The notes beneath the pieces were generated by a model, which was not told the DNA's origin, did not search any database, and worked only from the letters and a program-made list of their open reading frames with translations. DNA of 64,000 nucleotides. Origin: Azorinus chamasolen (taxonomy: Eukaryota; Mollusca; Bivalvia; Cardiida; Solecurtidae). The translations under genes were made by a program, and so were the position numbers. The stretch's first letter is position 1. The number at the start of each line of letters is the position of its first letter. Below, piece by piece: positions 45,608-58,749 of this stretch. The DNA is taken from assembly GCA_963576725.1 (NCBI GenBank), contig OY755242.1, forward strand, positions 3,939,093 to 4,003,092, read 5' to 3'.

Positions 45608-46945
45608 ATGATTTACCCTGCATGTGCTCTGACTTCAGCAAAGTCATTGAGTACATATTTGAGGGACACTTAAACTCAGATACGGGATGAGCTTTATCGG
45701 TGTTTTGGTGTTGGTTGCGTCTTGTATGTGGCTTTGCCTGCTTCACTTTACTACTGTTTCAATTTACCAGACTCAGGTATGACCTTTGGGATCCCTGTCG
45801 TGTCCTTATCGGCTTCCATGCAGGTGCTCTGACTTCAGCAAAGTCATTAAGTACATATTTGATGGACCTTGAAACTCAGATACGGGATGAGCTTATAATA
45901 CTCATGTATGACTTTTTCCCTGTCGTGCCCTTATCGGCTTCCCTGCAGGAACTCTGACTTCAGCAAAGTCATTGAGTACATATTTGACGGACTCATAAAG
46001 TCTGATACGGGATGAGCTTTATCGGTGTTTTGGTGTTGGTTGCGTCTTGTATGTGGCTTTGCCTGCTTGACTTTACTACTTGTCAATTAACCATGCTCAG
46101 GTATGACATTTTCCCTGTCGTGCCCTTATTTTCTTCCATGCAGGTGCTCTGACTTCAGCAAAGTCATTAAGTACATATTTGATGGACCTTGAAACTCAGA
46201 TACGGGATGAGCTTAGCCGACTCATGTATGATTTTTTCCCTGTCGTGCCCTTATCGGCTTCCCTGCAGGTGCTCTGACTTCAGCAAAGTCATTGAGTTCA
46301 TATTTAACGGACTCTGAAACTCAGATACGGGATGAACTTACCAGACTCATGTATTACTTTTTCCCTGTCGTGCCCTTAACGGCTTCCCTGCAGGTACTCT
46401 GACTTCAGCAAAGTCATTGAGAACATATTTGACGGACTCTTAAACTCAGATGCGGGATGAGCTTACCAGAATCATGTATGACTTTATCCCTGTCGTGCCC
46501 TCAACGGCTTCCCTGCAGGTGCTCTGTTATTATGCTATGTTTAACATATTGTCATGTGTTTACCGTCTTCTATTTTGTGCGTAAGTCCGGCGGGGATACC
46601 TTTATTTACACTATACGTAAAGCTATGGTGACTTTGAGAGAAGGTTAGGACGTTCGTAAACCGGTTTAAACCCCCAGTGGTGATTTTGCTACTGACCGTG
46701 CCAAGGCGGTACGCTCTCTGTTACCCTTGCTTTTGTTTGTCTTGTGTTTTTGTACTTGTGCTTTTGTCCATGTGTGGAATATTCACCCTAGTCCTTGTGC
46801 GTTTGTCGGTGTTTTCTGTGTTCATCTCGTGTATGCGCGTGTGTTTGGGTGTGTAGTTGTGTGGGGATGTCATGCTATCTATCGATGTGTTGGTGGTGGT
46901 TGCGTCTTGTTGGCTTTGCCTGCTTGACTTTACTACTTTTTCATA
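45608..46945 (+). mobile_element. Naiad subfamily-1 3'UTR with tandemly amplified SECIS-half units
   Basis: Six or so units of about 126 bp each contain the CTCTGACTTCAGCAAAGTCA hairpin, TACATATTTGACGGACTCTT, AAACTCAGATACGGGATGAG, CTTACCAGACTCATGTATGA and TTTTTCCCTGTCGTGCCCTT. Two units are also interrupted by the family 3' terminus (TTGCGTCTTGTATGTGGCTT...TTTACTACT). The array then runs into a normal 3'UTR (degraded palindrome GGACGTTC at 46,648) and ends at about 46,945. No coding region. Confidence 0.75.
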
Positions 46946-46964
46946 TACAAGAATTACCATATAG

Positions 46965-47135
46965 AAACAAAGTAGACCTTATGGTGAAAGCAGGAGTACC
47001 GTCAGGAACGGTCAGTAGCCAAAAAAAACTACTGGGACTTTAAACCAGGTTTGTGGGTACCTAACCTCACGCTCATCCCACCTTCACCCATATCAAAATG
47101 TAAAGTAAAAATCCACAAGACAACTCCACAACATG
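46965..47135 (-). mobile_element. Naiad subfamily-3 3'UTR fragment, inverted next to a subfamily-1 end
   Basis: Contains the GGTACC palindrome (47,056-47,061) in the GGTT...AACC frame and a CAGTAG...CTACTG hairpin on the minus strand. It lies tail to tail with the 45.6-46.9 kb copy. Confidence 0.65.
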
Positions 47136-47721
47136 GGAAACGATGTTAATAATGTCAAATAACATTTACAAACTGTAAAACACGTGACGTCATAAAATTA
47201 ACTGACGTAGTTATCATCACCCATTTCTAGACCGACACCAGAGAAGGTCATAATTACAAAGGACACTACTAAAGCTACTAACTGTTTTATCGGAAAGAGA
47301 ACCCAAAGGACATCGCAAGCATGTACTCGATGACCAGTCAGACTCCATAGCAATTGTGAATAGGCTCATTTGTGGTTAGACAGAGAAGGCAAGATACAAA
47401 CATATTGCTTCCTCCATCCGTAATTGGGTTTACGATTTGTATTAACGGATTTTGTGTTTGTGTATAAAAAGATTGTCTGGAAATTTACTTATTTATTTCT
47501 AAAAACATTCTGACCATGCTTTAATGCAATCACAATGGCCTTGGACATATTGGAACGGGATTATACAGGTTAGTATTTCAGAGAACATTTTTGGTTTGTT
47601 CCTTTGAACGATATGCAGTTAGTCCCGTTTGTCATCTACTTATCAACACTCATGGTAGAGCATCAACTGATTAATATTAAAAAAGCCATTAGTCCTCACA
47701 TGAATACTGGTGAAGTAAAGG

Positions 47722-47930
47722 GTTACTTAAAGCGTTATTGTTTACCTTCTATCCCCACTGTTTTACATAGTGGTTACTTAACGCGTTATTGTTTACCTTC
47801 TATCCCCACTGTTTTACATAGTGGTTATTTAAAGCGTTATTGTTTACCTTCTATATCCACTGTTTTACATAGTGGTTACTTAAAGCGTTATTGTTTACCT
47901 TCTATCCCCACTGTTTTACATAGTGGTATA
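47722..47930 (+). repeat. 60-bp minisatellite, about 3.5 units
   Basis: Near-identical units TTACTTAAAGCGTTATTGTT / TACCTTCTATCCCCACTGTT / TTACATAGTGG. The period is a multiple of three, so a 110-residue ORF (47,604-47,936) with 20-residue repeats stays open. I see no other sign of coding. Confidence 0.8.
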
Positions 47931-48129
47931 TTTTAATAACTAAACAATATCGAAATAGAAACTTTTCATATTCGGTTATGCGGACATATGTGTTTAGAGA
48001 CGAGATGTTTGTTTGAAGTAATTGTTTATAATGGCGGACATAAGACCATCACAACAATCCAGCTCGTGCTTGGTTGAGCTAAACTTGGGTGATTAAAGTG
48101 TGCTAAAACAAGAGTCCCGTGTATCAGAG

Positions 48130-49560
48130 CATTATACGCCCGACGTATGTGCCGTCGTTACATGCATAATGTTAATTTAAGTTGAAAGTCACTGTGACCT
48201 TGACCTTTGTCCCCAATGACCTCAAAATCAATAGGGGTTATCTATTGGCCGACCATCCAACTAATTTTTCAGCAGGCCTTTTTTCACTTGAAGGGGAAAA
48301 ATTGCTACCCACTTTTATATAGTACAAATGGCTATACGGGAAACAATCATGCATAGTTTTGCCAATAGGGGAAACATAAACCTGACGTAACCCAATTTTT
48401 AGGGGAAAACTGCATGATTTTAAAAAGAATCGCGGGTATCTGTTATATAGAGAAAAAATCCCTGCTAAGACAGCAAACCTAATCAAGTTATTGAGCAGAT
48501 ATGTTTATTCGAGTAGTCAGTATGACCTTGACCTTTGAAAGACTTACCTCAAATCATTTTACTTTTCATGACCAACCTCCCTACTAAGTTTGAAGACAGC
48601 ACACCATATAATTATCAAGTTATTGAGCGGAAAAGAGTTTTGAGTTGAAAGTTACTGTGACCTTGACCTTTGACCGACTGATCTCAAAATCAATGGTCAT
48701 CAACTTACCATGACCAATCTTCCTACTAAGTATGTAGACAGCACACATAATAGTTATCAAGTTATTGAACATATTTTTATGAGTGAAGTTCACTGTGACC
48801 TTGACCGACTCACCTCAAAATTAATAAGGGTCATAAAATGGCCATGACCAACCTTCCTTATAAGTTACTAAGTAAGCAGACAGCTAGCCTTAAAGTTATA
48901 AAAAATTAGCAGATATTTAAGTGAAGGTAACTGTGACCTTGACCTTAGACCGACTGACCTCAAACTCATTAGGGATTTCTACTGAGCATAACATACTAAG
49001 AATGAAGACAGCACACCTAATACTTATCAAATATTGAGTTGAATGTCACTGTGACTTTGACCTTTGACCGATGCCCTGTCATCTACTAGCAATGTCCAAC
49101 CTTCCTACTAAATATGAAAACGGTATACCTAATACTTATCAAGTTATTTACCGGACAATATGTTGAAGGTCACCGTGACCTTGACCTTCGACTGACTGAC
49201 CTCAAAATCAAAAGGGATCATCTACCAGTCATTATCAACAATCCTATTAAGTATGAAGACAGTGCACCTAATACTTAACAAGTTACGAACTGACAAGATT
49301 TTCTTATTGAAGGTTATTGTGACCTTCACCTTTGACCGACTGATATCATAATCAATAGGGGTCATCTACTAGCCATGATCAACCTTCCTACTCAGTATAT
49401 AGACAACACACCTAATACTTATAAAGTTATTAACATACAAGAACTTTTAGTTAAAGGTCAATGTGACTGACCTCAAAATCAATAGGTGTCATCTACTAGC
49501 CATGACCAACCTTCCTACTAAGGATGAAGACGGACGGACAGATAGACAAGCGCGTTACCT
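48130..49560. repeat. Tandem array of about 130-bp units with GTGACCTTGACCTTTGACC blocks
   Basis: About ten diverged units share CACTGTGACCTTGACCTTTG, ACCTCAAAATCAATAGGGGT, CATGACCAACCTTCCTACTA, AGTATGAAGACAGCACACCT and CTTATCAAGTTATTGA. The array ends in a GACGGACGGACAGATAGAC run. This is a repeat type widespread in molluscs. No ORF is supported. Confidence 0.75.
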
Positions 49561-49631
49561 TAATATGACCGAAATTACCTTCGGTCGTATAAACATGGAA
49601 ATGGAATGGAAATTAAGCACAAATCACTGCC

Positions 49632-49792
49632 AATATTATACTCTAATTAACACAATTATGTATCTGATTTAGCCAATGGCAAATAGCTGTGGTTCTCAGA
49701 GTATCAGTACAAGCAATTTTATTCGTGTGGAAGATTAAATAGGAGTCGACAGGCAAAGGAACAAGACTGTAATCGCGCTGTTCACGATACAA
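49632..49792 (+). promoter_or_regulatory. Conserved upstream region of C1q gene 2
   Basis: Left edge of unit B. Shares the TACTCTAATTAACA, CTGATTTAG, AGCCAATGG, CTCAGAGTATC, CGTGTGGAAGA and GAGTCGACAGGCAAAGGAAC blocks with 18,930-19,077. Confidence 0.55.
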
Positions 49793-49901
49793 ATGAAGTC
49801 TGTTTTGATTATTGGGGCAGTAATTCTGTCTTTCTGTGCTAACCCTTCCTTGCAAGCGTTTTTCGTACCGAAAATGGATATGTATATGGAAATAATCAAG
49901 A
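49793..49901 (+). CDS. C1q-domain protein 2, exon 1 (signal peptide)
   Basis: Encodes MKSVLIIGAVILSFCANPSL plus QAFFVPKMDMYMEIIK. This is a clean signal peptide (VLIIGAVILSFCA, cleavage likely near LQA) followed by the same AFFVPKMDMYME start as gene 1. It ends in phase 1 at AAGA|gtaagt. Together with 49,967-50,014 and 61,933-62,459 it makes a 227-residue protein without stop or frameshift. Confidence 0.78.
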
Positions 49902-49966
49902 GTAAGTTTAAGGTTGGAATAAATACTAAGTACTAATCCAAAGTCAATATTGCTGGTAGTTGCCAG

Positions 49967-50014
49967 ATTTACCTCGGAGAATGGTTTGGGCATCAAATGA
50001 TATGCTAAACAGAG
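49967..50014 (+). CDS. C1q-domain protein 2, exon 2 (48-nt mini-exon)
   Basis: Acceptor TTGCCAG, donor CAGAG|gtaagt, phase 1 to phase 1, encoding NLPRRMVWASNDMLNR. Length, boundaries and reading frame match the gene 1 mini-exon. Intron 1 is 65 bp. Intron 2 is 11,918 bp. Confidence 0.72.
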
Positions 50015-52512
50015 GTAAGTACAATTTTGGAAACGACAGGCATTTTTGACAATTAAACAAAAATCACACCTGGTGTCACATAGCATTGACAGTAGGTTAA
50101 AGGTTGGAACCAGAAATCTATCTAATGCACTTAGAACTGTGAACGATATGCATAGACCTTATGTAACTGATAGGATTTCCGGATTTATGGTACTTATTTA
50201 TAATAAAATCATGCAAATATTCTGAAAATGGGTGTTCCTCGTAAGCAAAAGTAGAAATGCAAAAAGAGAAAATTGCAGATTCGGTTTTAATGAGTCTGTT
50301 CATGAGTAGTAATTAAAAGTGCAACACTACTCATCCATTATGTTTTAACAAAGCCTCTGTTGCTCAGGCCCATTTTGAACTGACAGCGTATAAAATGTAA
50401 TACCCGTCATAGTAAATCCTTGAAATATGATCGGTCAGTTTGCCAAAATTAGCCAGGTGTACAGGACCGTATTCGGTCGTGTCCACGGGGAATAAAGAAT
50501 TCAAATTAGTCGCATGATGTCGGCAATTTTTATCATCGATTCGAAATTTTATATCGTCCTTCCTCCATGAATTCTTGACTGATAGCAAATACGTAATCGA
50601 TAATTAACGTAAAGACGGTTCTTCATATTTACACACGAAATTTGTGTCTGAAAACAGTACCGATTGCACGTTATACATTTTGCCCCTTCCGGTCTATGTA
50701 ACCAAGGTAAACAGTGTTCACACATTAATGGAATTGCAATGTTGTTGTTTTTTATAAGTCCTGAGTAGTATAGAATAATGAGTATTGTATAACAACAACA
50801 TCAACACCCCACCACTACCACCACCACCGCCACTTAGCTCGAAGTACTAAGGTTAAGGCCGGAGAAGCGGTGTCATATTACGCGAAATCGTAATGCAAGC
50901 AAATTAATAAACTTCCGACATAATTATCCCTTAATCTGCCGAGTTTTACGTTGAAAAATATCGTCCATTGCAGAGTCTATTCGGTCGTTAGCGCCTATAT
51001 ATCGGTACTGGAGTTAAAGGAACGGAGAAGGGGAGAATCAGATATTACGGAGACTAACCGATGAAGAACGGCTTTAAGGTGGATCCGGATCGAACGATCG
51101 GCAGCCCGTATAGGGTCGTACTTCTAACTGTCGGTTAGTTTGGAGCTAACGGTAATAGGTAATTAATATGAATAGGCACACCCCGGGTTTCGGACCCGTC
51201 TAACGGTACATCGATGACGTAGGGACGCCATGACACAGGGAGGTCAATGCCCCGATGACCTAGTTACGCGATGACGTCATCCCGCCGTTGCGTCATAATG
51301 CACCAATGCCCCAAACTTGTTCAACTCATTGTTCCATACTACTGTCCTGCATACATATTCCGATGTTTAGCAGATACGAAACTTAATACAATGTAATTCC
51401 ATAATAAAACAATGCAAATAAGGATTTTGTTTAAATACCTGGTAATTTGCATGTTAAAAGATGATAAATGCCGCCTTTTGCTATTCGCTCAAGGTAAACA
51501 ATGGCGAAAAGGTGTGCGTCTCACAGTAATTATGAAATTGAAGAAAAGCGGGCAATTCTTACTCCCAAAAGCACTGGAAAGGCCAACAAACGATCGGCAA
51601 ATGTTCTAAAATAGTGTACCATCAGGGACAACAGCCAGCAGCCTGGAAATCTTGGAAGGTATTTTCTAGGTAAACTTTTCTCATATGTTTCTCTGACCAG
51701 CCAACAATTACTGTTAACACTGCCGCTAGACAACCTGTACTGATGTTCAGTGGCACTGTGCAGGTGGTCATCAACCATAGATCTAGATCTGTCAGACAAA
51801 CAAGCAAGATTTACTAGTTGATGTTTATGAAATTCAGACACACTATGATCCAGTATATACACTGTTTCTTGTTCTAGTACATAATCTGTTCCATGTTGCC
51901 CTTTGATGACGTGATATTTGCTCTGTTATGTCGCCATGGTTTCCTTGTCATATCGTCGCTTATTTAGGCCCAATAGATCAAATATCAGTTGCAAACAAAT
52001 AGGTGATCTTATTTAAATTAGGTACATTTTATCTCTGACGTGTAATAAATTCGTTACACGGAAATTTAATTTGGCAGGGGTAACGCCTCAGAAAATGTGC
52101 GTTCTAACCCGGTCATACCAGCCCGTACACCCTTCCAAATCTCTGTGTGACTAATAGTCGCAGGCTGATTAAAATTTTCCGAACTTGTGTCGAGTGTTAC
52201 AAGAATGCTAAAATATCAAAAAGGAACTAACAGCGAACGGTCAAAATGACTCAATACAGTATATACATAAGCAAAGAAAGCTGAAATATGTTACGGGACA
52301 TATTCAGCTGTAAGGTCAGTAGCAAATTTGATAAGACATATACAAACCAAACCAAAGTTTAGGAATAATAGCAATGCCAGAAAACATACTTACAATATCG
52401 TTAAGTGACTCTCAAAGTAATCTCAAACGTTTTAGTGAAATCTATAACATATTATGTAACCGATGACCCACCATAGTAGAACTATGATGACCCACCATAG
52501 TAGAAAACACTT

Positions 52513-53310
52513 TGAATCTCTACTTAATGGATTTGTAGTGAATGATCCCACATTTGATATTGCTATACACCTTTACAATGAAGTTGAAAATGAAGTGTTC
52601 AATAATGCAAGTATAGATGATGAAATTATATTAGGGACATATTCAATGCACAAAATGCACTGGTATTTCTCTCTTCGATATGGATGATAAATATTCACAA
52701 TTATAATGAACAGAATACTCGCCTTCTTTGCACATGTATTTGATGAACTTGGCAAGCAAATTTTGGAGAAGAATATTCTACCAATGACAATGTCTTTGTG
52801 CTACAGTCAATTATATCTAAATGTAATAAACGAGTAAACGGCAAAAACGGTGTGTTTATTTCTTTCAAAACAGCACTTTACTCCATCAAGTGAAGAAACA
52901 ATTGTTGCGCATATTTAACAAAGCAAAGGTGAAAGGTTGCCTTTTACATGTACAGATTGGTTAAACTGTATAGCTGGATTGAGGCAGTGCTCCTTGTTAT
53001 CACCGACACTTTTCGTCTTTTACATAAAAGAGTTGTCAGACATGTAGCGAAAATGTTACTTATTGAGTATTCACTTCTCTCTCTTGTAGGGTTACAACGG
53101 GAGGAGAGATATATTCGTTACATAGATTCTGCCTTGTTTATGCACTAACAGTATTTCCAACTTGTCATTGAATTATCTTCGTTTGTGTCCTCCTGAATGT
53201 ACCACGTGAAGGACCGTTACCTTTTTTTTACGTTACCTACACATTTACATGGCACAAAGAGTTAGGGTCTAAACATAAATGTATTGATAAGGTTTAAGGT
53301 GGCGAGATAG
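52513..53310 (+). pseudogene. LINE reverse transcriptase remnant
   Basis: Reads FESLLNGFVVNDPTFDIAIH and NNASIDDEIILGTY (linker before RT), FGEEYSTNDNVFVLQSIISK and GVFISFKTALYSIK (RT motif A region, where FIDFKKAFDS is expected, so the catalytic Asp is changed), LRQCSLLSPTLFVFYIKELS (RQG-LSP-LF, motif B), then ELGSKHKCID near 53,260. Frameshifts and stops throughout; the YADD box is not readable. Its colinear copy in unit A (20.6-21.2 and 24.5-24.76 kb) shows that it predates the duplication. Confidence 0.65.
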
Positions 53311-54049
53311 TTTAGCCCTAGACATCGAAAAATCACATTTATAACTACATAGAGTCATTATTTCTGAGCCTAGTTGGTTATATATATTCATTCATTTGAT
53401 TATTTATCAGAAACATCGATAATCCTATCACAACCGACATTTGAAATTCATTTAAAGGTGCCAGTTAATTTTTCCAAACGGCTATTACAAAGTTATCTTT
53501 TGAACTAAACTTATTGCAAATGGCCAATATGTAAATGTTTTTTGATATGCCGCAAACCGCGTATAATTCGGACACAAATTACAGAAGTTATGGTTGTTTG
53601 AAAAAGCCGACTCCTTTAATTTTGCATCTGTCAAAAACATGAAAAAGAATAGAAAGACCCCATTGTGTTGCGTAATCTTATAATTATCAATAGCTTTCTT
53701 TCACATTGTGTGCTATTTTACACTAAGCTCCTCCCCCTTTCTTCCATCCGATCAATTAAAAAACAGATTTAATTGCCGGTTCCCATCAATCACCCATTTA
53801 GAAAGTTTATCTAGTCATGTGGCCTACATAGTTTGAGGCTACCGAGAGGGAAACGTGGATAAATAGCCGCCTATTGCTTTATCACGTAAGTGCCATTATT
53901 ATCAGTTCCCCCTATGTCCCCCTGATAAGCCTTCCTCGTAATGGCTGACTGATTAAGTCAGAGAATAGCTCGATGGTAAGAAAGCAAAAGGGGTTTATAC
54001 AGTATTTGTGGTATATTTCATGTTATTTCGTTAATGCAATGGATAACTA

Positions 54050-55110
54050 GGGTTTTTTGTCACAAAAACGGATGTCTCCTCTCTAATAAAAACAATATGT
54101 AAAGGGAAATCACTAAAAATGTTATGGACTTGAAGATTGATACTTCCCCTCATTATGCGCTTTACACACCACATTTTTCAAGAAGAAAATGATAACAGCT
54201 AATAACTCCAAATATTTTGACACCAGAGTTATGACCCTTGTGCGCGACACTTACTTTCATCATGCTCTTTCCATAAATGAAATGTCATTCCAATAGCATC
54301 AGTCGAACAGGAGTTATCGATCGGACAAAAAATGTAACAAAAGGCAATACCTCCAAATGTATTGAAGCCAGAGTTATGGCCTTTGTTCATGACACTTTCT
54401 CTCATCATGCTCTTTCCATGTATGAAGTTTCAATACAATGGCAAGAGCCATGTGGAGTTATCATCCGGACAAGAAAGCATTAAACAAATGTACAAGGGGC
54501 AATAACTCTCAATTTATTGAAGCCAGAGTTAAGGACCTTATGCATGACCTTTCTCTTATTATGATATTTCCATGTATGACGTTTCACTCCAATGGCATGT
54601 GCCATATAGGAGTTATATTGTGATTTTTTTACAAAGGGCAATAACTCCAATATTAGTGAAACGAGAGTTATTGACCTTAAGCATGACACTTTCTCTTATC
54701 ATTATATTTCCATGTATGAAGTTTCAATCCAATGGCATGAGCCACATAGGAGTTATCGCCCGGACAAGAAATTATGAAAAAATATTACAAGGGCAATAAC
54801 ACCATTATTAGTGAAGCCAGAGTTATGGACCTTGTGTATGACACTTCCTCTTGTCATGATTTTTCCATATATGAAGTTTCAATCCAATGGCATGAGCTAT
54901 ATAGGAGTTATCGTCCGGACAAAAAAGTGTTGGTTTTTACAATGGGCAATAACTCCTATATTAGTGAAGCCAGAGTTATGCACCTTGTGCATGACACTTC
55001 TTCTCATTATGCTCTTTTCATATATTAAGTTTCAACCAACTGGCATCAGGCATATTGATGTTATCGTCCGGACAAATAGTGTGACGGACAGACGTACAGA
55101 CAGATAGACA
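54050..55110 (+). repeat. Tandem satellite array, about seven units of about 120 bp
   Basis: Units share GGGCAATAACTCC, GAAGCCAGAGTTATGGACCTT, GTGCATGACACTTYCTCTCATCATG, CCATGTATGAAGTTTCAATCC and GAGCCATATAGGAGTTATCG / CCGGACAA. The array starts with the TTTTGTCACAAAAACGGATG block also seen at 16,190 and ends with GTGACGGACAGACG. Overlapping ORFs are repeat artefacts. Confidence 0.75.
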
Positions 55111-55559
55111 GATCTAACATACTGTGGCCCCTTAAATTATGCATGCAAATGCGTTTTATGTGTGAATAATTCATCCCCAAATGTACCATGTGTAGCTGAT
55201 TGTGACCGAAACCGCAGTATATTGACTCCTGTAAACGGGTTATATAATACTGCTTAAAGAATATCAGGAAATAAATACGTAAATCAATATTTTTATAAGA
55301 CACGAAATTGCAGTTTCCGTAAACATGGTAACGGGTGTGAGATCCTCGCCACAATCCAATAGGTTCGGATAAATTTGGTAAGATTAGTTTATTCAAATGA
55401 AAGCCATTTTATAGCACCGTTAAACCTACGACCGCGTAGAAAGGACAGCATATATAAAATTTACAACCATTACCATATTGAAGACGGTTACCAATGTGTT
55501 CAGTTTTTCGTGTTTTGTTTTCAGACAGCGTTATTCATGTTGTGAACTTGTCTGCAGTG

Positions 55560-55860
55560 GGAATTTTATGTACGTTTTGACTTTGGTGAAAGTGGGATAA
55601 GGGCGAGGTTCGGTACCCGTAAACCAGGTTTAAGCATCCAGAAGCTGTTGTTGGCTACTGACCGTTCCAAGGCGGTACTCCTGCTTTCAGCCTATTGTCA
55701 ACTTTGTTGTTTAATATGCTTACTGTTTAATGTTTTTCGTCTTGATATGCGTCCTGTTATGTTTTGTCTTGTGACTTTACCGTTTCTTGTTTGATGGTGT
55801 CTGGTGCGGTGTCATTTCGTATGTCGCTCGCCCTGTTCTGTTTGACTATTTTTCCATATT
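55560..55860 (+). mobile_element. Naiad subfamily-3 3'UTR copy
   Basis: Contains GGTTCGGTACCCGTAAACC (palindrome GGTACC at 55,612-55,617), a CAG-A-AGC...GCT-A-CTG hairpin, ACCGTTCCAAGGCGGT (55,660-55,675) and the end TTTGACTATTTTTCCATAT. Confidence 0.7.
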
Positions 55861-56039
55861 AATTGCATTTCAATTCAAAGTGGACTTGAATTTCTTCTCT
55901 AAATGTTACTCTCACTTGTACCCAAACTTTTTTTAAAGTTTATCACATATTCACCCACTGCGTCAAATTATATGAGCCGCGTTCTGGTGACCGGCAGTGA
56001 ATGGGCTTCCAAATGATTCCCGTTGGATTTGAATTGGCC

Positions 56040-57900
56040 TTGAAGAGGTCAATATTGTAATGATTTGTTAAAAAAAATAAGTTTGTAATTAAGGTCATAA
56101 GATGGTATTTATGTGCACATTACATTTTATACAACATTGCACAATAAGACGGTCATCGAAAACCGATTTAACAATTGCAATTGCACAAGTGGTCATTAAC
56201 CATTACTATGCTGATTTTTCAAATGGAATATTCAAAAATCAAAACAGATCAGGCTTATGGTGATTATTAAGTGATTCATCTAAAGAAAAGGATAACATGA
56301 CAAACAGTGCATACCCTTATGAGAGTGGTCATCTGGATCTACACTGTTTGCAAATGACCTTAGTGACTCGGTTCCCGCAAAGTAAGGGTTAAACACCGAA
56401 TTTAAAGCGATTTAAATAGTAGTCTAGTTGGTGTTTTTTAAACGAAATAATGAATAAGTAATAGGAAGTATGTAGGGAAATACAAATACAGATCAGAAAC
56501 TTAAATGTTTGACTAGCTTAAAGTTACGACATTGCAACAATCTTTTAAAGTACCTCCATTCCCAAATTTTGTCAAACATGTTCAGACGAAAAGACTAAAG
56601 CAGTTTAAAAGCTCATTCGTATCAAATGCAATCGTTAATACGTGTGTTTTATTGGACAATAATTAATAAGATTATAACGTATTTAGGATGAAACACTATT
56701 GACTTTGTAAATTTTACATGCTTTGTTTTTTTAATTAGTCTAGTCTGGCATTTGCATATATATAATCGGACGGTATTATTAAAGACATGGTTTATAAACA
56801 TTATTAAGTTAATGTAGATAACCATTGATAAATTACAAAATTATACAATGATAATGCATTTAATTGTTATGTAGAATTATTTTGCAATTAAGGTATGTAA
56901 GCATTGTATCTAGTCCGAAACATCGAGTGAAGCTCAGCAAAGTATAATTTATATTGAATGATATTTTCACAAATATGCATATAAAATTGCAACATCGTTA
57001 TAATCATATCATCGCCAGTATAAACGACTGAATATCAATACTGGACTTTGTTATCAACAGTGTTAAACCGTCCATTTGGAAGCACTGTATGTGCCCCCGT
57101 ATTGCACCTACACACCTTTGACATCTACAGTGTACAAACCCGTTTGTGCTCAACTCTACCTTCCCCGTTGTTTAAAATGCAACATGTATAACAACGTTGG
57201 TGTTAAATTATGTTTAAAGTTTGGATTTCCAGCTGTGGTCATTTTACAGCCCATTGATTTCATTCCTGTGTTAGATGTAGCACAACACACTGTATTAACA
57301 GCTCTTGGTAGGTTTTGTTAATTAAAAGAATGAACGGAATGTATATGAAAATGTGCAAAAAATAAGGCATTGTAACTGAGATAATTTGTTTGAACGGAGT
57401 GTGACGCTTTATTCTCACAAGACGGACACACCATAACTAAATGAAAAAGCGAACTGGAGACATCACTGTCTTATGGACATCATTTTAGTTGCAAACTGCA
57501 TCGCAGCTAATAATACACTTTGAAACCCCTTAGTGTGTTATGCTTGTAAGAGTTTTATGCATCTGGCAGAAAGATTTCATAGCTCTTAAGTGCGTTACCA
57601 TAGTTCGAGCATGAGATGTGAGTGAGTGAGTTGGGTTTTACGAAACTGTGACACTAAATAGGTTAAATAGCGCCAGAAATGTCTGGATAGTTTGAATACA
57701 ATTGAGGCATGCTTTCATATGAAACTTTAAAAGCAAATTGTGTGTGAGTGTGTATACATAATGCGAAAAACGTTGTTATTCTTTTAAGACTCATTTTACA
57801 AGACTCATATAATAAGGGTGTATATACTGAAAGTAGAAAGTGTAAATGTAGGTGTAAATGTCATAGTGACACGGTCGACATTGTAGACTGAACCTTATTG
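56040..57900. repeat. Intron block shared with unit A
   Basis: Colinear with 27,600-29,060. The 81-residue ORF at 57,076-57,321 is not conserved in frame with the unit A copy. 57,900-58,740 shows nothing recognisable. Confidence 0.6.
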
Positions 57901-58749
57901 TAGCAGTAACACTTCAGTTCCTTAAGTTCTTACGATTCAATGGACTTGAATTTGGATGTGTTGTCCTGATGGTTTCGTGGGAATTATATTGAAACAGTAT
58001 TCTTGCTTCGAATGACAACTTAGTAATAGAACTGTAATTGCAGTAGCACTTGTTTATATTTGGATTGTCTTACAGGGTTTACTTAGACACGTATAGTGTA
58101 TATTTACAATTCAATATTCTAAATAAAGTACTATTCACTGGTTTACTTGTTCGGTACCTAGGATCGACCTACTTAAACATTCTAATATGTGTCTGTGTTT
58201 GCAAAGGGTTTAACGGGTGTATTTAGGACGTAAGGCGTTAATAATTTCAATAAGGTGCATTTTACGTTGGTTAACTGTTTTCGTAATTGGGATCGACATC
58301 AGTTGTGAAGAATGCAAACACTATGCAGACCTCAAGCTAGAAAAAACACTTGTGTTGAATTAAGATTGTTTACAATTAAGTTAAAATAACATACATTTGT
58401 AATCGATCAGCATAACCACTTATGGGACTAGAATATCACTCACGTTAAATATGTGAGTGTTTGTAACACATACTACGGTAAATAATGATATTAAGTGTAC
58501 TGCCCATTTAATTGTTTTTGCAACATTTTAACATTTCACCTAGTGTCAAACAGCTTGGGTCCCGGTGCGACGCACAGTTATTCGGTGTCTAAAATTAATC
58601 ATGTCAGCCAGGTCGCGCTTTAGATACACCACATGGTTAACTACTTCTATATGAACACAAATAGATGAGAACCTGGCAAACCTTATGTCCTTTGTTTCGA
58701 GATTATTCGTTATGAAGATTTAATACCGCTTACACCGATACTAGGTGGC

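Noticed and set aside
51501..51862. 37-codon plus-strand ORF (MAKRCASHSNYEIEEKRAIL...) and a 110-residue minus ORF
   Set aside because: No recognisable domain or paralogue support; too weak to call a gene.
54277..55107. Series of 60-100 residue ORFs with similar sequences
   Set aside because: They are frame readings of the tandem satellite units, and frames change from unit to unit.
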